A stretch of DNA of 64,000 bases from Endomicrobiales bacterium (GCA_023228045.1 JALOBY010000001.1:48169-112168); one strand, 5' to 3'; shown: positions 17,772-26,787, counted from the first letter of the stretch. Notes: generated from the letters alone by a model not told the origin. Program-made: numbers and translations.

Positions 17772-18879
17772 TTTCTTTTCTCCAATTAATAACAAATTGC
17801 ATAAGTGTTTTTACCCACTCACCTGGTGCTACATTGCCTGCAATTTTGCCGTTCATAAATAGTATGCCGGTATCTTTCCCGCCGGCAATACCTATATCGG
17901 AATCTAATGCCTCGCCGGGACCATTTACAACACAACCCATTACCGCAATTTTAAGTGGTTTTTTGTTGGAAGCAATTAAGGGTGGAATATTAAGCTTCTC
18001 AAGCTCTGTCTCTAAAACATTTACAATTTTTATTAAGTCAACCTGACAACGCGAACAAGTTGGACAAGATATTATTTCTATGCCGCAAGAAGACAATCCA
18101 AGCGACTGCAAAATTTGATATCCTACCTTTACTTCTTGGCAAGGATCAGCGGTAAGTGAAACCCTTATGGTATCACCAAGCCCAAGTGAAAGCAATATAC
18201 CAAGCCCAACAGAAGATTTAACTGTACCGCGCATTAGCGAACCGGCTTCTGTTATACCAAGATGCAACGGATAGTTTCTTTTACTTGCAAAAAGTTTATA
18301 TGCCTCAACTGTTGTTAAAACATCCGATGCCTTTAATGATACTGCTATATCGGTAAAGTTTAAATTTTCAAGTATTTTTATGTGTTCCATTGCGGCATCA
18401 ACAAGCTTTTGCGCCTTTTGCGCATAATCAAGTTTTTTACCGTTATGCAAACTTTTAAGTGAGCCGGCATTTACACCAATTCTAATTGGCACAGACCTTT
18501 TTTGCGCGGCCAGCACAACCTTTTGCACATTTTCTTCTGAGCCAATGTTGCCCGGATTAATTCTAAGCTTATCGGCGCCATTTTCAAGTGCTTCTATTGC
18601 AAGACGCCAATCAAAATGTATATCAGCAACCAACGGGAGTTTCGTTCTCTTTTTTAAAACCCTAAAAGCTCTGGCAGCTTCCATGTCGGGCACGCCAAGG
18701 CGCACAATTTGACAACCGGCTTTTTCTAACGCTTTTATTTGCGCAGCAGTTGAGTCAATATCTTTAGTTTGCGTATTTGTCATTGACTGCACGGAAATTG
18801 ACGCTCCGCCGCCAATTAACACACCGCCAACAGATAATTGTTTTGTGTTTTCTCTGGTATAAAATTTATTTTTTGTCAT
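17764..18879 (-). CDS. ispG: (E)-4-hydroxy-3-methylbut-2-enyl-diphosphate synthase
   Basis: This 371-residue iron-sulfur enzyme of the DXP isoprenoid pathway converts MEcPP to HMBPP. The TIM-barrel part shows SVQSMTNTQTKDIDSTAAQI near residues 29-48. The cluster-binding cysteines appear in ISCPTCSRCQVDL and in MGCVVNGPGEA. It overlaps the rseP stop (ATGA) and runs into greA. Together with dxr here it shows that the organism uses the DXP route. Confidence 0.97.
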   Translation of the reverse strand: MTKNKFYTRENTKQLSVGGVLIGGGASISVQSMTNTQTKDIDSTAAQIKALEKAGCQIVRLGVPDMEAARAFRVLKKRTKLPLVADIHFDWRLAIEALENGADKLRINPGNIGSEENVQKVVLAAQKRSVPIRIGVNAGSLKSLHNGKKLDYAQKAQKLVDAAMEHIKILENLNFTDIAVSLKASDVLTTVEAYKLFASKRNYPLHLGITEAGSLMRGTVKSSVGLGILLSLGLGDTIRVSLTADPCQEVKVGYQILQSLGLSSCGIEIISCPTCSRCQVDLIKIVNVLETELEKLNIPPLIASNKKPLKIAVMGCVVNGPGEALDSDIGIAGGKDTGILFMNGKIAGNVAPGEWVKTLMQFVINWRKENG

Positions 18880-19934
18880 TTTTTAAATGATGAGATTATT
18901 CTTGCGATATCGCCATAAGTGGCAAAAACCATAACTGAAATTAGAAAAACAAAACCTATTAATGTTGCCACTTGTATTGCTTTTGCGCTTACCTTGCGCC
19001 CACTTACACCTTCTATTATTGCAAACATAATATGGCCACCATCTAACACAGGTATAGGAAAAAGATTAAACATTCCAAGCGCAACTGAAAGCACACCTAA
19101 AAGGTACAGTAACGACGCTAAACCATCGCTTGCCGCTTTACCAAGAAACTGCATAACACCTATCGGGCCTGCCAGCTCCGGCTTTTCGCCCTGTGTAATT
19201 TTATCGTATAAATACTTTGCAGTAAATACCGTTTGGGTTATTGGAACTTCTATGGCAAGTTTTATTGAGCTAAAAGAACTTAATTTTTCAAACTCTATTT
19301 TTGGAGCAATGCCAACAAGAAAACGGCCACTAACCGGGTCTTTATCTGCTTGCATATTCACCGTTAAAGTTGAAGTTCCACGCGCAAGAATAAATGAAAT
19401 TGCGCCATCACTTGCGGCAATTGTTTGCGATATATCTTCCCACTTGTTTATCGTTTTACCGTTTATTTCTTTTACCAAATCACCACTAAGAACACCTGAC
19501 ATTGCCGCCGGCATACCCGATTTCACCTCTCCAACATAAGGTAATTTTGATGGCCCTGCAACACCCCAAAATAAAAAAACCACGGCAAATAAAACTGCTG
19601 CAAGAAAGTAATTCATAAGCGGTCCAAATAAAGCAATAATTAGCCGCTTGTACCATGCCTGTGAAAAAAATTCATCTGGTGCACCGCTAAGGCCTTCAAC
19701 ATCTTCTCCCTTCATTTTAACCATACCGCCAAGAGGAATTAAACAAATGCTGTAACGAGTGCCGGCTTTTGTAAAACCAAACAACTCAGGGCCAAAACCA
19801 ATTGTAAATTTTTCCACGGCAATTTTATATATTTTGGCAAACATAAAATGCCCAAGCTCATGTATTAAAACCAAAAGCCCAATACCAAAAACCACCGACA
19901 ACAACTGCAACAGCGTAATTTTTAAACCAAGCAT
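18876..19934 (-). CDS. rseP: RseP/site-2-type zinc metalloprotease
   Basis: This roughly 352-residue intramembrane protease would cleave anti-sigma factors or signal-peptide remnants. The zinc motif HELGH lies in the first membrane helix. A single PDZ domain is near residues 120-190, with GVLSGDLVKEINGKTINKWE. The third zinc ligand region reads NLFPIPVLDGGH near residue 290. It is shorter than the 450-residue two-PDZ enzyme of E. coli but usual for many phyla. I chose the ATG at 19934 because GGAGAG lies seven bases upstream; a TTG at 19946 is less likely. Confidence 0.93.
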   Translation of the reverse strand: MLGLKITLLQLLSVVFGIGLLVLIHELGHFMFAKIYKIAVEKFTIGFGPELFGFTKAGTRYSICLIPLGGMVKMKGEDVEGLSGAPDEFFSQAWYKRLIIALFGPLMNYFLAAVLFAVVFLFWGVAGPSKLPYVGEVKSGMPAAMSGVLSGDLVKEINGKTINKWEDISQTIAASDGAISFILARGTSTLTVNMQADKDPVSGRFLVGIAPKIEFEKLSSFSSIKLAIEVPITQTVFTAKYLYDKITQGEKPELAGPIGVMQFLGKAASDGLASLLYLLGVLSVALGMFNLFPIPVLDGGHIMFAIIEGVSGRKVSAKAIQVATLIGFVFLISVMVFATYGDIARIISSFKK

Positions 19935-19994
19935 TAAACTCTCCAATTTTATTTGTTTTTAAAAACTGTTTTATTGCTAGTACTTAACTTTAAT

Positions 19995-21140
19995 TTACTT
20001 ATAACTATTTAACACAGCATTGCGCACAACAGCATCTGTAAAAATAATATCATTTAGCGCTGGATTTTTTTTATTTTTAAAACCCTTGAGTGCTTTTGCA
20101 ACAATTTGCGCAATATCTGTAAATTTAATTTTATTATCTAAGAAAAGTTCAACAGCCACCTCATTTGCCGCATTTAACACTACCGGCATCAACCCACCCA
20201 TACGACCAGCATTTAGTGCAAGCTCAAGGCACGGAAAACGCCTAAAATCCGGCGGAAAAAACTCCAAAGTGCGTGGCCTTGATAAATCCAATGGTTTAGC
20301 ACACGACTTAAACCTTTCTGGATATGTAATGGCATACTGTATTGCTATGCGCATATCTGGCTCTGACATTTGCGCCAAGGTTGAGCCATCAACAAACTCT
20401 ACCAAAGAATGCACTACCGACTGAGGGTGAATGACTATTTCAATTTTTTCAAACGGCATATTAAATAGAAAATGTGCCTCAATAGCTTCAAGTCCTTTAT
20501 TCATAAGAGTGGCAGAATCAATGGTTATTTTTTTACCCATTAGCCAAGTTGGGTGTATCAACGCCTGCTCAACACTTGCATTTGTATGATTTTTATTTTT
20601 GTAAAAAGGCCCGCCTGATGCGGTTAAAATTATTCTTTTTGCGTTATGCGCATCGCCTTTTAAACACTGAAATATGGCAGAGTGTTCGCTATCAACAGGA
20701 ATTATTTTAGCGCCACTTTTTTTTGCTTCTGCGTAAACTATATCGCCGGCTATAACAAGTGCCTCTTTGTTTGCAAGCGCGACAGTTTTGCCGGCCTTAA
20801 CCGCCTCAATTAATGGTATAAGTCCTGCGGCACCAACAAGAGCACAAAGCACTGTGTTGGCACTTTGAAACGAGGCAAGCTTAAGTAAGCCCTCTTGCCC
20901 AAAATAAATTTTTGTGCGTATTTTATTTTCTTTACACCACTTACGCAAAAGAATTGCAGAGTTTTCATGCCAAATACTTGCAACTGCTGGCTTAAACTCA
21001 AGCAATTGTTTCTTAAACAGCTCAACATTAGAGTGAGCGCTTAAACCACTCACAGCCACTTTTTTGCCCAATTTTCGTATAACATCAAGCGCCTGCGTTC
21101 CTATTGAACCGCTTGAGCCAAGAATAACTATTTTTTTCAT
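19995..21140 (-). CDS. dxr: 1-deoxy-D-xylulose-5-phosphate reductoisomerase
   Basis: This 381-residue NADPH enzyme catalyses the committed step of the DXP isoprenoid pathway. The nucleotide-binding motif GSSGSIGTQALDVI is near residues 8-21. ANKEALVIAG and PVDSEHSAIFQCL follow near residues 122-155, and TASGGPF and HPTWLMGKKITIDSATLMNK near 175-215. The CDS is complete and lies three bases after cdsA, in the common uppS-cdsA-dxr-rseP order. Confidence 0.98.
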   Translation of the reverse strand: MKKIVILGSSGSIGTQALDVIRKLGKKVAVSGLSAHSNVELFKKQLLEFKPAVASIWHENSAILLRKWCKENKIRTKIYFGQEGLLKLASFQSANTVLCALVGAAGLIPLIEAVKAGKTVALANKEALVIAGDIVYAEAKKSGAKIIPVDSEHSAIFQCLKGDAHNAKRIILTASGGPFYKNKNHTNASVEQALIHPTWLMGKKITIDSATLMNKGLEAIEAHFLFNMPFEKIEIVIHPQSVVHSLVEFVDGSTLAQMSEPDMRIAIQYAITYPERFKSCAKPLDLSRPRTLEFFPPDFRRFPCLELALNAGRMGGLMPVVLNAANEVAVELFLDNKIKFTDIAQIVAKALKGFKNKKNPALNDIIFTDAVVRNAVLNSYK

Positions 21141-21143
21141 GTT

Positions 21144-21983
21144 TTAAAAACCCTTGATGATTGTTAGGTAATAGTAGAAAAATGGAGCAGTAAAAAGGAA
21201 GGAATCAAACCTGTCGAGCATTCCGCCGTGTCCTGGCAATAACTCGGCCGAATCTTTAACATTGGCATTTCTTTTAAGCAATGATTCACTAAGGTCTGAA
21301 AACTGCGATATTAACGCGACTACCACACCAATAATAATTGCTTCAGTTGTAGAAAATAAAGTTTTATTAATAGCAAAGTGAACAATTGAAACAAAACCCC
21401 AGCTTGCAAGCGCTCCGGTAACAACACCACCTATTAAACCTTCTATTGTTTTTTTAGGGCTAACTAAAGGTGCGAGTTTGTGTTTACCAAACTTTCGCCC
21501 AAAAAAATACGCGCCCGTATCTAACACCCAAATAACCGCAAATAAAAAATAAACAATTATCGCGCCGTCCGGCATAAAATCTCTTATTAAAATAAGGTGT
21601 CCCAACGCCCAAGGAATGAAAAATGCACCAAGAAATGTTATGCCAACGCTTTCAATAGACCTATTAATTCTGCCGGCAATAATTTCATATAGGAACACCG
21701 GAAGAAGAATAAAACTTAAAATAGCCGGCGTACCCAAATTATGAGACAACATACCGTTTTGGGTACCATTAACATAAATTGAAAGAAACAGTACAATTCC
21801 TGTTATTGTACCAATAATCGGCTGTGAGGCATAACCTGCCTGTTTTACCAAAAGAAAGTACTCAGTTAACGCAAAAACAACAACAAAAAGCATTAATAAT
21901 AAAAAGGCAATACCGCCAAATTTTATACATATAAGAACTAATGGTATACCAATTAAAGCAGTGATAAGCCTAGGAAGAAGCAT
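21144..21983 (-). CDS. cdsA: Phosphatidate cytidylyltransferase
   Basis: This 279-residue polytopic membrane enzyme makes CDP-diacylglycerol for phospholipid synthesis. The C-terminal signature spans SDLSESLLKRNANVKDSAEL and GHGGMLDRFDS near residues 225-265. VSPKKTIEGLIGG lies upstream of it. It lies between uppS and dxr. Confidence 0.96.
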   Translation of the reverse strand: MLLPRLITALIGIPLVLICIKFGGIAFLLLMLFVVVFALTEYFLLVKQAGYASQPIIGTITGIVLFLSIYVNGTQNGMLSHNLGTPAILSFILLPVFLYEIIAGRINRSIESVGITFLGAFFIPWALGHLILIRDFMPDGAIIVYFLFAVIWVLDTGAYFFGRKFGKHKLAPLVSPKKTIEGLIGGVVTGALASWGFVSIVHFAINKTLFSTTEAIIIGVVVALISQFSDLSESLLKRNANVKDSAELLPGHGGMLDRFDSFLFTAPFFYYYLTIIKGF

Positions 21984-21996
21984 TTAATTTAAACCC

Positions 21997-22707
21997 TTAA
22001 ATTCCACCATATTTACGATGGCGTTTTTGATAATCACTAATGGCTTGCTCAAGCGCATGGTGAGTAAAATCTGGCCAGAGAGTTTTAGTAAAATAAAATT
22101 CTGAATATGCGCATTGCCAAAGCAAAAAGTTTGAAACCCTCATCTCACCGGAAGTTCTAATTACAAGGTCAGGGTCAGCTATTTTGGCAGTATCAAGTGC
22201 CGCAGACAGTTGTTCTTCGTCTACTTTTTTTACACCTTTTGAAAATAAACTATTATAAGCTCTTACAAGCTCATCCCTACCACCATAATTTAATGCCAAA
22301 ATTAAAATAAGACCTGAATTTTTAGAAGTGCAATCAATAGTTTTATTAATGACATCTTGTACATCTTGTGATAAGCGGGCAATGTTGCCAATTACATTGA
22401 AGCGGATGTTGTTTGCATTAAAAGTTTTAAGCTCATTTTTTAGGTATGCTTTTAAAATAGTCATCAGTCCCGATATCTCTGTTTTGGGCCTAGACCAGTT
22501 TTCTGTTGAAAAAGCGTAAAGGGTAAGAGCTTTAATGCCTATTTGAGAACAATACTCTGTTATCTCGCGTACGCGCTGTGCACCCTTTTTATGCCCAAAA
22601 ATACGGGCAATACCCTTAGCCGCAGCCCAACGACCATTGCCATCCATTATTATGGCAATGTGCGCAGGCAAACAATCTAAAGGTATTTTATTAGTTGCAC
22701 TTATCAA
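21997..22707 (-). CDS. uppS: Undecaprenyl diphosphate synthase (cis-prenyltransferase)
   Basis: This roughly 236-residue enzyme extends farnesyl diphosphate to the C55 lipid carrier. IIMDGNGRWAAAKG, with the catalytic Asp, is near residues 19-32. ALTLYAFSTENWSRP and the C-terminal DLVIRTSGEMRVSNFLLWQ with SEFYFTKTLWPDF are family blocks. The listed start is a TTG; no in-frame ATG precedes the catalytic motif at a better spot, so the exact start is uncertain by several residues. It follows the ferredoxin gene. Confidence 0.95.
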   Translation of the reverse strand: MISATNKIPLDCLPAHIAIIMDGNGRWAAAKGIARIFGHKKGAQRVREITEYCSQIGIKALTLYAFSTENWSRPKTEISGLMTILKAYLKNELKTFNANNIRFNVIGNIARLSQDVQDVINKTIDCTSKNSGLILILALNYGGRDELVRAYNSLFSKGVKKVDEEQLSAALDTAKIADPDLVIRTSGEMRVSNFLLWQCAYSEFYFTKTLWPDFTHHALEQAISDYQKRHRKYGGI

Positions 22708-22715
22708 AATAAATC

Positions 22716-22895
22716 TTACTTCGCACTACCACTAATGCAGCTAACTGGGCAAGCACTGGCACACTCACCACAATCGGTGCATTTGGCTGCGGCTATAATA
22801 TATTTACCATCATCTTCAGAGATAGCTTCAAAACGACAAGTTGATGCACAAACCCCACAACCTACACACTGCTCTTTGTCAATTGTAAACGCCAT
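22716..22895 (-). CDS. 2[4Fe-4S] ferredoxin (59 aa)
   Basis: A 59-residue protein is encoded here between frr and uppS. Two complete cluster motifs are visible: C-x2-C-x2-C-x3-C at residues 10, 13, 16 and 20, and the same pattern at 39, 42, 45 and 49, with the second followed by Pro. This is the clostridial-type ferredoxin fold used as a low-potential electron carrier. GGAGG precedes the ATG by six bases, a strong ribosome-binding site. IspG, four genes downstream, needs such an electron donor, which is a possible but unproven reason for its place. Confidence 0.93.
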   Translation of the reverse strand: MAFTIDKEQCVGCGVCASTCRFEAISEDDGKYIIAAAKCTDCGECASACPVSCISGSAK

Positions 22896-22967
22896 AACTG
22901 CCTCCGTAATTTTTCCGCAACCGCGGGTTATTAAAACACACTTATCGGTAAATTGAAATAAGCACGC

Positions 22968-23528
22968 TTATATTTCTATAATATCTTTTTCTTTTACCGA
23001 TAACATTTCATCGATTTTACCAACATGAAAGTCGGTTAAGTGTTGAAGCTGAACTTCTGCTTTTTTGCGTTCGTCTTCAGTAAGTTTTTTATCTTTTTCT
23101 GCTTTTTTTATTTCGTCAATTAACTCGCGTCTTTCATTTCTTAGCGACACTTTATGCTCTTCAGCAATTTTGCTGGCAAGTTTTATCATTTCTTTTCTTC
23201 TATCTTCTGTTAAAGACGGTAATGATAAACGAATAACCTTACCATCGTTTAATGGGGTAAGGCCTATGTCAGATTTTTGAATTGCTTTTTCAATTGCTTG
23301 CAACTGCGATATATCCCACGGCCTAATTTCAATTGTTCTTGCGTCTGGCACGCTTGTGCCTGCAAGTTGGTTTATCGGCAACAGCGAGCCATAACTTTCA
23401 ACCCGAATATTATCTATTAATCCTGTGCTTGCTCTGCCTGTGCGCAATAGAGAAAACTCCGCTTTTAATTTTTCAAGCGTTTTTTTCATTGATTCTTCAC
23501 CATTTTTAAGTAATTCTTGCAAAAACAT
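22968..23528 (-). CDS. frr: Ribosome recycling factor
   Basis: This 186-residue factor splits post-termination ribosomes with EF-G. LRTGRASTGLIDNIRVESYG lies near residues 25-45, and the C-terminal half has VIRLSLPSLTEDRRKEMIK. I chose the ATG at 23528 because TCGGAGGAAAAA precedes it and the resulting length fits the family (185). The longer reading frame to 23600 would translate part of the adjacent 157-bp repeat. It follows pyrH, the standard order. Confidence 0.97.
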   Translation of the reverse strand: MFLQELLKNGEESMKKTLEKLKAEFSLLRTGRASTGLIDNIRVESYGSLLPINQLAGTSVPDARTIEIRPWDISQLQAIEKAIQKSDIGLTPLNDGKVIRLSLPSLTEDRRKEMIKLASKIAEEHKVSLRNERRELIDEIKKAEKDKKLTEDERKKAEVQLQHLTDFHVGKIDEMLSVKEKDIIEI

Positions 23529-23550
23529 TTTTTCCTCCGAAACTATTGAA

Positions 23551-23707
23551 CCCAGATTTCGCAATAGGTTTAAGAACCGAGGCGAAAGAGATGGAGGCAT
23601 TTTTGACGCAAAAATTGTAGCGAATGGTTATTCCATTTGCAAGGCTTTTGCGGAAAAAAATGTCCCATATCTTTTGACGAATTCCAAATCCTATTACAAA
23701 ATCAGGG
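23551..23707 (-). repeat. 157-bp palindromic intergenic element, copy A (pyrH-frr)
   Basis: This near-palindrome over its whole length would fold into one long hairpin. Its ends are inverted repeats of the type CCCWGATTTYGYAATAGG. It is flanked by the perfect 5-bp direct repeat TTGAA (23546-23550 and 23708-23712). It aligns without gaps to copies B and C, with about 20 differences in 157 positions by hand count. In the orientation used for comparison it reads on the minus strand, the same way as the genes. Its left end on the mRNA supplies the TGA stop of pyrH. It has MITE/ERIC-like features. Confidence 0.85.
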
Positions 23708-24403
23708 TTGAACCTTAGTCCCAATATTAGCACCAGATAAAACTTTTAAAAGGTTGCCCTTTTTATGGAAATTAAAAACATATATTGGCATTTTGTTGTC
23801 ACGGCAAAGCGCAAAAGCCGAGATATCCATAACCTTAAGGTTTTTTTCAATTGCATCGGCAAAAGAAAGCGTTGAAAACATTTTCGCGTTTGGCGTTGTT
23901 TTTGGATCCGCCGAATACACACCATTCACTTGAGTTGCCTTTAGCACGCAATCGGCTTTTAGTTCAACTGCACGCAAAGCCGCGGTTGTATCGGTTGTAA
24001 AATATGGGTTCCCGGTTCCACCGGCAAGCAAAACCACATAACCGTCTTTAAGATATTCAATTGCTTTTTTCGGACTATATCGCTCAACAATTTGTGTTGC
24101 ATCAATTGCCGAAAGAACCACAGCTTTAACACCTGCACTTGCAAGTGCTTCACGCATAGCAATAGCATTCATAACTGTTGCAAGCATTCCAATGTAATCA
24201 GCGGCTACACGGTTCATTTCTTTTCCCGCGCCACGCCAAATGTTTCCACCGCCAAGCACTATAGCAACTTCAACACCCTTTTTTACAGCAGGCAAAATTT
24301 CTTGAACACTTTTTTTAAGACCGTTTGTTGTTATGCCAAACACACCGTCGCCAGCAAGCGCCTCGCCTGAGAGTTTAAGTAAAACCCTTTTTAGTGTTTT
24401 CAT
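23702..24403 (-). CDS. pyrH: UMP kinase
   Basis: This 233-residue kinase phosphorylates UMP to UDP. The motifs VLLKLSGEAL (residues 6-15), IVLGGGNIWRG, and GGTGNPYFTTDTTAALRAVE are visible, as is the DGVYSADP-like NGVYSADPKTTPNA. I chose the ATG at 24403, preceded by GGTGA; a start at 24460 would add 19 residues unlike the family. The last two residues and the stop (CAA CCC TGA) run into repeat copy A. Without the element the frame would read CAA TAG, one codon shorter. Confidence 0.96.
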   Translation of the reverse strand: MKTLKRVLLKLSGEALAGDGVFGITTNGLKKSVQEILPAVKKGVEVAIVLGGGNIWRGAGKEMNRVAADYIGMLATVMNAIAMREALASAGVKAVVLSAIDATQIVERYSPKKAIEYLKDGYVVLLAGGTGNPYFTTDTTAALRAVELKADCVLKATQVNGVYSADPKTTPNAKMFSTLSFADAIEKNLKVMDISAFALCRDNKMPIYVFNFHKKGNLLKVLSGANIGTKVQP

Positions 24404-24431
24404 AATTTCACCATTTAACTTAAAAGAATTG

Positions 24432-25031
24432 TTATTCTTCGCCAACTTTAAAACGAGCAAAACGACGAATTACCATATTTTCACCAATCTTGCCAATAAG
24501 TGCGTTTAACATATCTTTAACTTTTTCTTTACCAGCGGCATCTCTAATATAAATTTGATCCATTAAACAAACTTCCGAGTAAAACTTCTCTAACTTACCA
24601 ATCAGTATCTTTTCTATAATATTCGCAGGTTTGCCCTCTTCTTTTAATTGAACTGTATATATCTTTTTTTCTTTTTCAACTATTTCTGATGGAACCTCTT
24701 CCCTTCTAACATACTGAGGGCTTGCAGCCGCAATTTGCATTGCTACTTCTTTTACGAAATTTTGAAAATCTTCTGTTTTTGCAACAAAGTCAGTTTCACA
24801 ATTCACTTCCACAAGCACGCCAAGCTTACCGCCGGAGTGTATATATGAGTATACAAGTCCCTGGTTTGCCTTTCTTTCTGCTTTTTTTACGGCAGATGCA
24901 ATGCCCTTTTCACGCAGCCACTGCACCGCTTTTTCTATATCGTCGCCGCTTTCTTTTAGTGCCACTTTACAATCAACAACACCAGCACCGGTCATAGACC
25001 GTAGTTTTGATATTTGTTCCATTGAACTCAT
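24432..25031 (-). CDS. tsf: Translation elongation factor Ts
   Basis: This 199-residue nucleotide exchange factor acts on EF-Tu. The N-terminal UBA-like domain reads [20 protein letters not shown], and the central part has [15 protein letters not shown] near residues 75-90. It is the short, one-core-subdomain form found in many bacteria. The start overlaps the rpsB stop (ATGA), with GAGG upstream. Confidence 0.97.
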   Translation of the reverse strand: MSSMEQISKLRSMTGAGVVDCKVALKESGDDIEKAVQWLREKGIASAVKKAERKANQGLVYSYIHSGGKLGVLVEVNCETDFVAKTEDFQNFVKEVAMQIAAASPQYVRREEVPSEIVEKEKKIYTVQLKEEGKPANIIEKILIGKLEKFYSEVCLMDQIYIRDAAGKEKVKDMLNALIGKIGENMVIRRFARFKVGEE

Positions 25032-25813
25032 TTTCCTACCTCGCTTTCAATTGTTTTATTAATATTAGCATCCGCGGTTACAACATTTGTTTCTTTTGAC
25101 TCATCTGCTACTTCATCTGTTGTTTTAGCTACCATATCCTTACCTTCTAATACAGCATCTGCTACTATTGAACAGAACAGTTTTACTGCCCTTATTGCAT
25201 CGTCATTACCTGGAACTGGGTGATCAATATCATCAGGGTTGCAGTTTGTATCGCAAACAGCAACAATTGGAATGCCAAGTTTTCTCGCTTCAGCTATTGC
25301 GGTATGTTCTTCAACAGGGTCAATTATAAAAACCAAGCCCGGCAACGACTTCATATCTTTTATACCTTCAAGAGATTTATGAAGTTTGGCGCGTTCTTTT
25401 TCAAGTTTTGAGAGTTCTTTTTTTGAAAGCACGGCAAAAATACCGTCGGCCTTCATTCTGTCAAGCTGGTTTAAACGGCCAATAGATTTTTTTAGGGTTT
25501 CAAAGTTTGTTAGTGTACCGCCAAGCCATCTGTCACAAACAAAAAAAGCACCGCAACGAACAGCCTCTTCTTTTAATGGAATTTGCGCTTGTTTTTTTGT
25601 ACCAACAAATAGAATTTCTTTTTTTTCAGAGACGGCATCGCGGACATATTTGTAGGCTTTTTTGAGTTCTTTTACGGTTTTCTGCAGGTCAATGATGTGG
25701 ATTTTGTTTCTTGTGCCGAAAATGTACTTCGCCATTTTCGGGTTCCATCTTCTGGTCTGATGACCAAAGTGTACGCCTGCCTCAAGCAGGGCCTTCATTG
25801 TGATATTGGACAT
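25028..25813 (-). CDS. rpsB: 30S ribosomal protein S2
   Basis: This 261-residue small-subunit protein shows [20 protein letters not shown] near residues 8-27, [19 protein letters not shown] and [19 protein letters not shown]. The tail after residue 230 is acidic and poorly conserved. AGGAGG lies eight bases before the ATG. A structured leader precedes it (25838-25938) and probably serves autoregulation. Confidence 0.98.
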   Translation of the reverse strand: MSNITMKALLEAGVHFGHQTRRWNPKMAKYIFGTRNKIHIIDLQKTVKELKKAYKYVRDAVSEKKEILFVGTKKQAQIPLKEEAVRCGAFFVCDRWLGGTLTNFETLKKSIGRLNQLDRMKADGIFAVLSKKELSKLEKERAKLHKSLEGIKDMKSLPGLVFIIDPVEEHTAIAEARKLGIPIVAVCDTNCNPDDIDHPVPGNDDAIRAVKLFCSIVADAVLEGKDMVAKTTDEVADESKETNVVTADANINKTIESEVGK

Positions 25814-25837
25814 TAATATGTCCTCCTTTTGGTTTTT

Positions 25838-25938
25838 TCCGGCCTTAGCCGGACCCCCGCAAATTGCGAGGGACTTCCACCCCGTTGCACTTACCCCAGC
25901 CCACCAATATGATGGGACCCTGGAGAAAACCCGAGGTG
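25838..25938 (-). ncRNA. Structured mRNA leader of rpsB
   Basis: On the minus strand CACCTCG (25932-25938) pairs with CGGGGTG (25878-25884). This encloses a long stem in which CTCCAG pairs with CTGGGG and CCCATC with GGTGGG around the loop ATATT. Two further hairpins follow: CCTCGC-AATTT-GCGGGG and TCCGGC-TAAG-GCCGGA. The AGGAGG of rpsB comes about 20 bases later. Ribosomal proteins often repress their own mRNA through such leaders; that role is inferred. I see no clear feature in the remaining 25939-26116. Confidence 0.5.
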
Positions 25939-26116
25939 TGTTTATTTTTACAAATAAACTAAATCTACAAAAAACTGTGTAAATTCTGGTTGATGTTACA
26001 AAATTAATTGATGAAATTCAAGCCTGATTTTGGCTACTACTTGCTGCTGAACTATCAAATAAGCTGAACAAATATAATTTAATGAACATAAGAGCAATGC
26101 AGAAACTAATTACTTA

Positions 26117-26737
26117 CTACTGCCTTGAAACCATAAAAGAAAGACGCTCTATTTCAACTGTCATATCTATATGGCGCACTTTTACATCAGAAGGTAGCTT
26201 TAACTGCTTTGGGGCAAAGTTAAATATGGCTTTTACCCCTGATGCAACAACCTGTTCTGCGACTTCTTGGCAGACGCTCTCAGGCACAGTAAGTATAGCC
26301 ATTTTTATTTGCTTTTCTTTTACAATGTCGGCAAGCTTACTCATTGGGTAAACAATTATACCAGATATGTTTTTTTCAATTTTTGATGAATCTTCATCAA
26401 ATGCCGCAACTATTTTAAAACCCTGTTCCAGAAAACCTTTATACCCCAAAAGCGCTTTGCCAAGGTTGCCAGCACCAACAAGCATTACATTCCAACTTTT
26501 ATCCAACCCTAATATTTTTTTTAGAGATTTTTTTAGCTCTTCTACATTATATCCTTTGCCACGGTTACCAAAATGCCCGAAGTATGTAAAATCCCTTCTT
26601 ATTTGTGTATCAGTAAAACCAGTTTCAGCCGAAAGCTCTCTTGACGAAACCCAAGGTTTATCGTCAAACTCCCTTAGAATTCTGTAGTAACGCGAAAGAC
26701 GAGGAACAACCCTTGTTGGTATTTTTTGTTTTTCCAT
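26117..26737 (-). CDS. rex: Redox-sensing transcriptional repressor Rex
   Basis: This 206-residue DNA-binding protein senses the NADH/NAD+ ratio. The N-terminal winged helix reads RVVPRLSRYYRILREF, then SSRELSAETGFTDTQIRRDF with YFGHFGNRGKGYNVEEL. The Rossmann domain begins MLVGAGNLGKALL near residue 90. I chose the ATG at 26737; a longer frame to 26872 would overlap the LUD gene and adds no family sequence. No good ribosome-binding site is visible, and a hairpin (26750-26778) lies directly before it. It probably controls fermentative genes elsewhere. Confidence 0.94.
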   Translation of the reverse strand: MEKQKIPTRVVPRLSRYYRILREFDDKPWVSSRELSAETGFTDTQIRRDFTYFGHFGNRGKGYNVEELKKSLKKILGLDKSWNVMLVGAGNLGKALLGYKGFLEQGFKIVAAFDEDSSKIEKNISGIIVYPMSKLADIVKEKQIKMAILTVPESVCQEVAEQVVASGVKAIFNFAPKQLKLPSDVKVRHIDMTVEIERLSFMVSRQ

Positions 26738-26749
26738 AAATTTATTTTT

Positions 26750-26778
26750 CACTGAAAATGGGCAGGAGTTTTTCAGTG
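26750..26778 (-). other. Hairpin between LUD gene and rex
   Basis: CACTGAAAA and TTTTCAGTG form a perfect 9-bp stem with an 11-base loop. No U-run follows on the minus strand, so it is not a clear terminator. It sits where the rex ribosome-binding site would be expected. Confidence 0.55.
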
Positions 26779-26787
26779 CCCCCCTAA

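Noticed and set aside
25800..25982. 60-codon plus-strand frame over the rpsB leader
   Set aside because: It covers the ribosome-binding site and structured leader of rpsB in antisense; no domain and no start signal.
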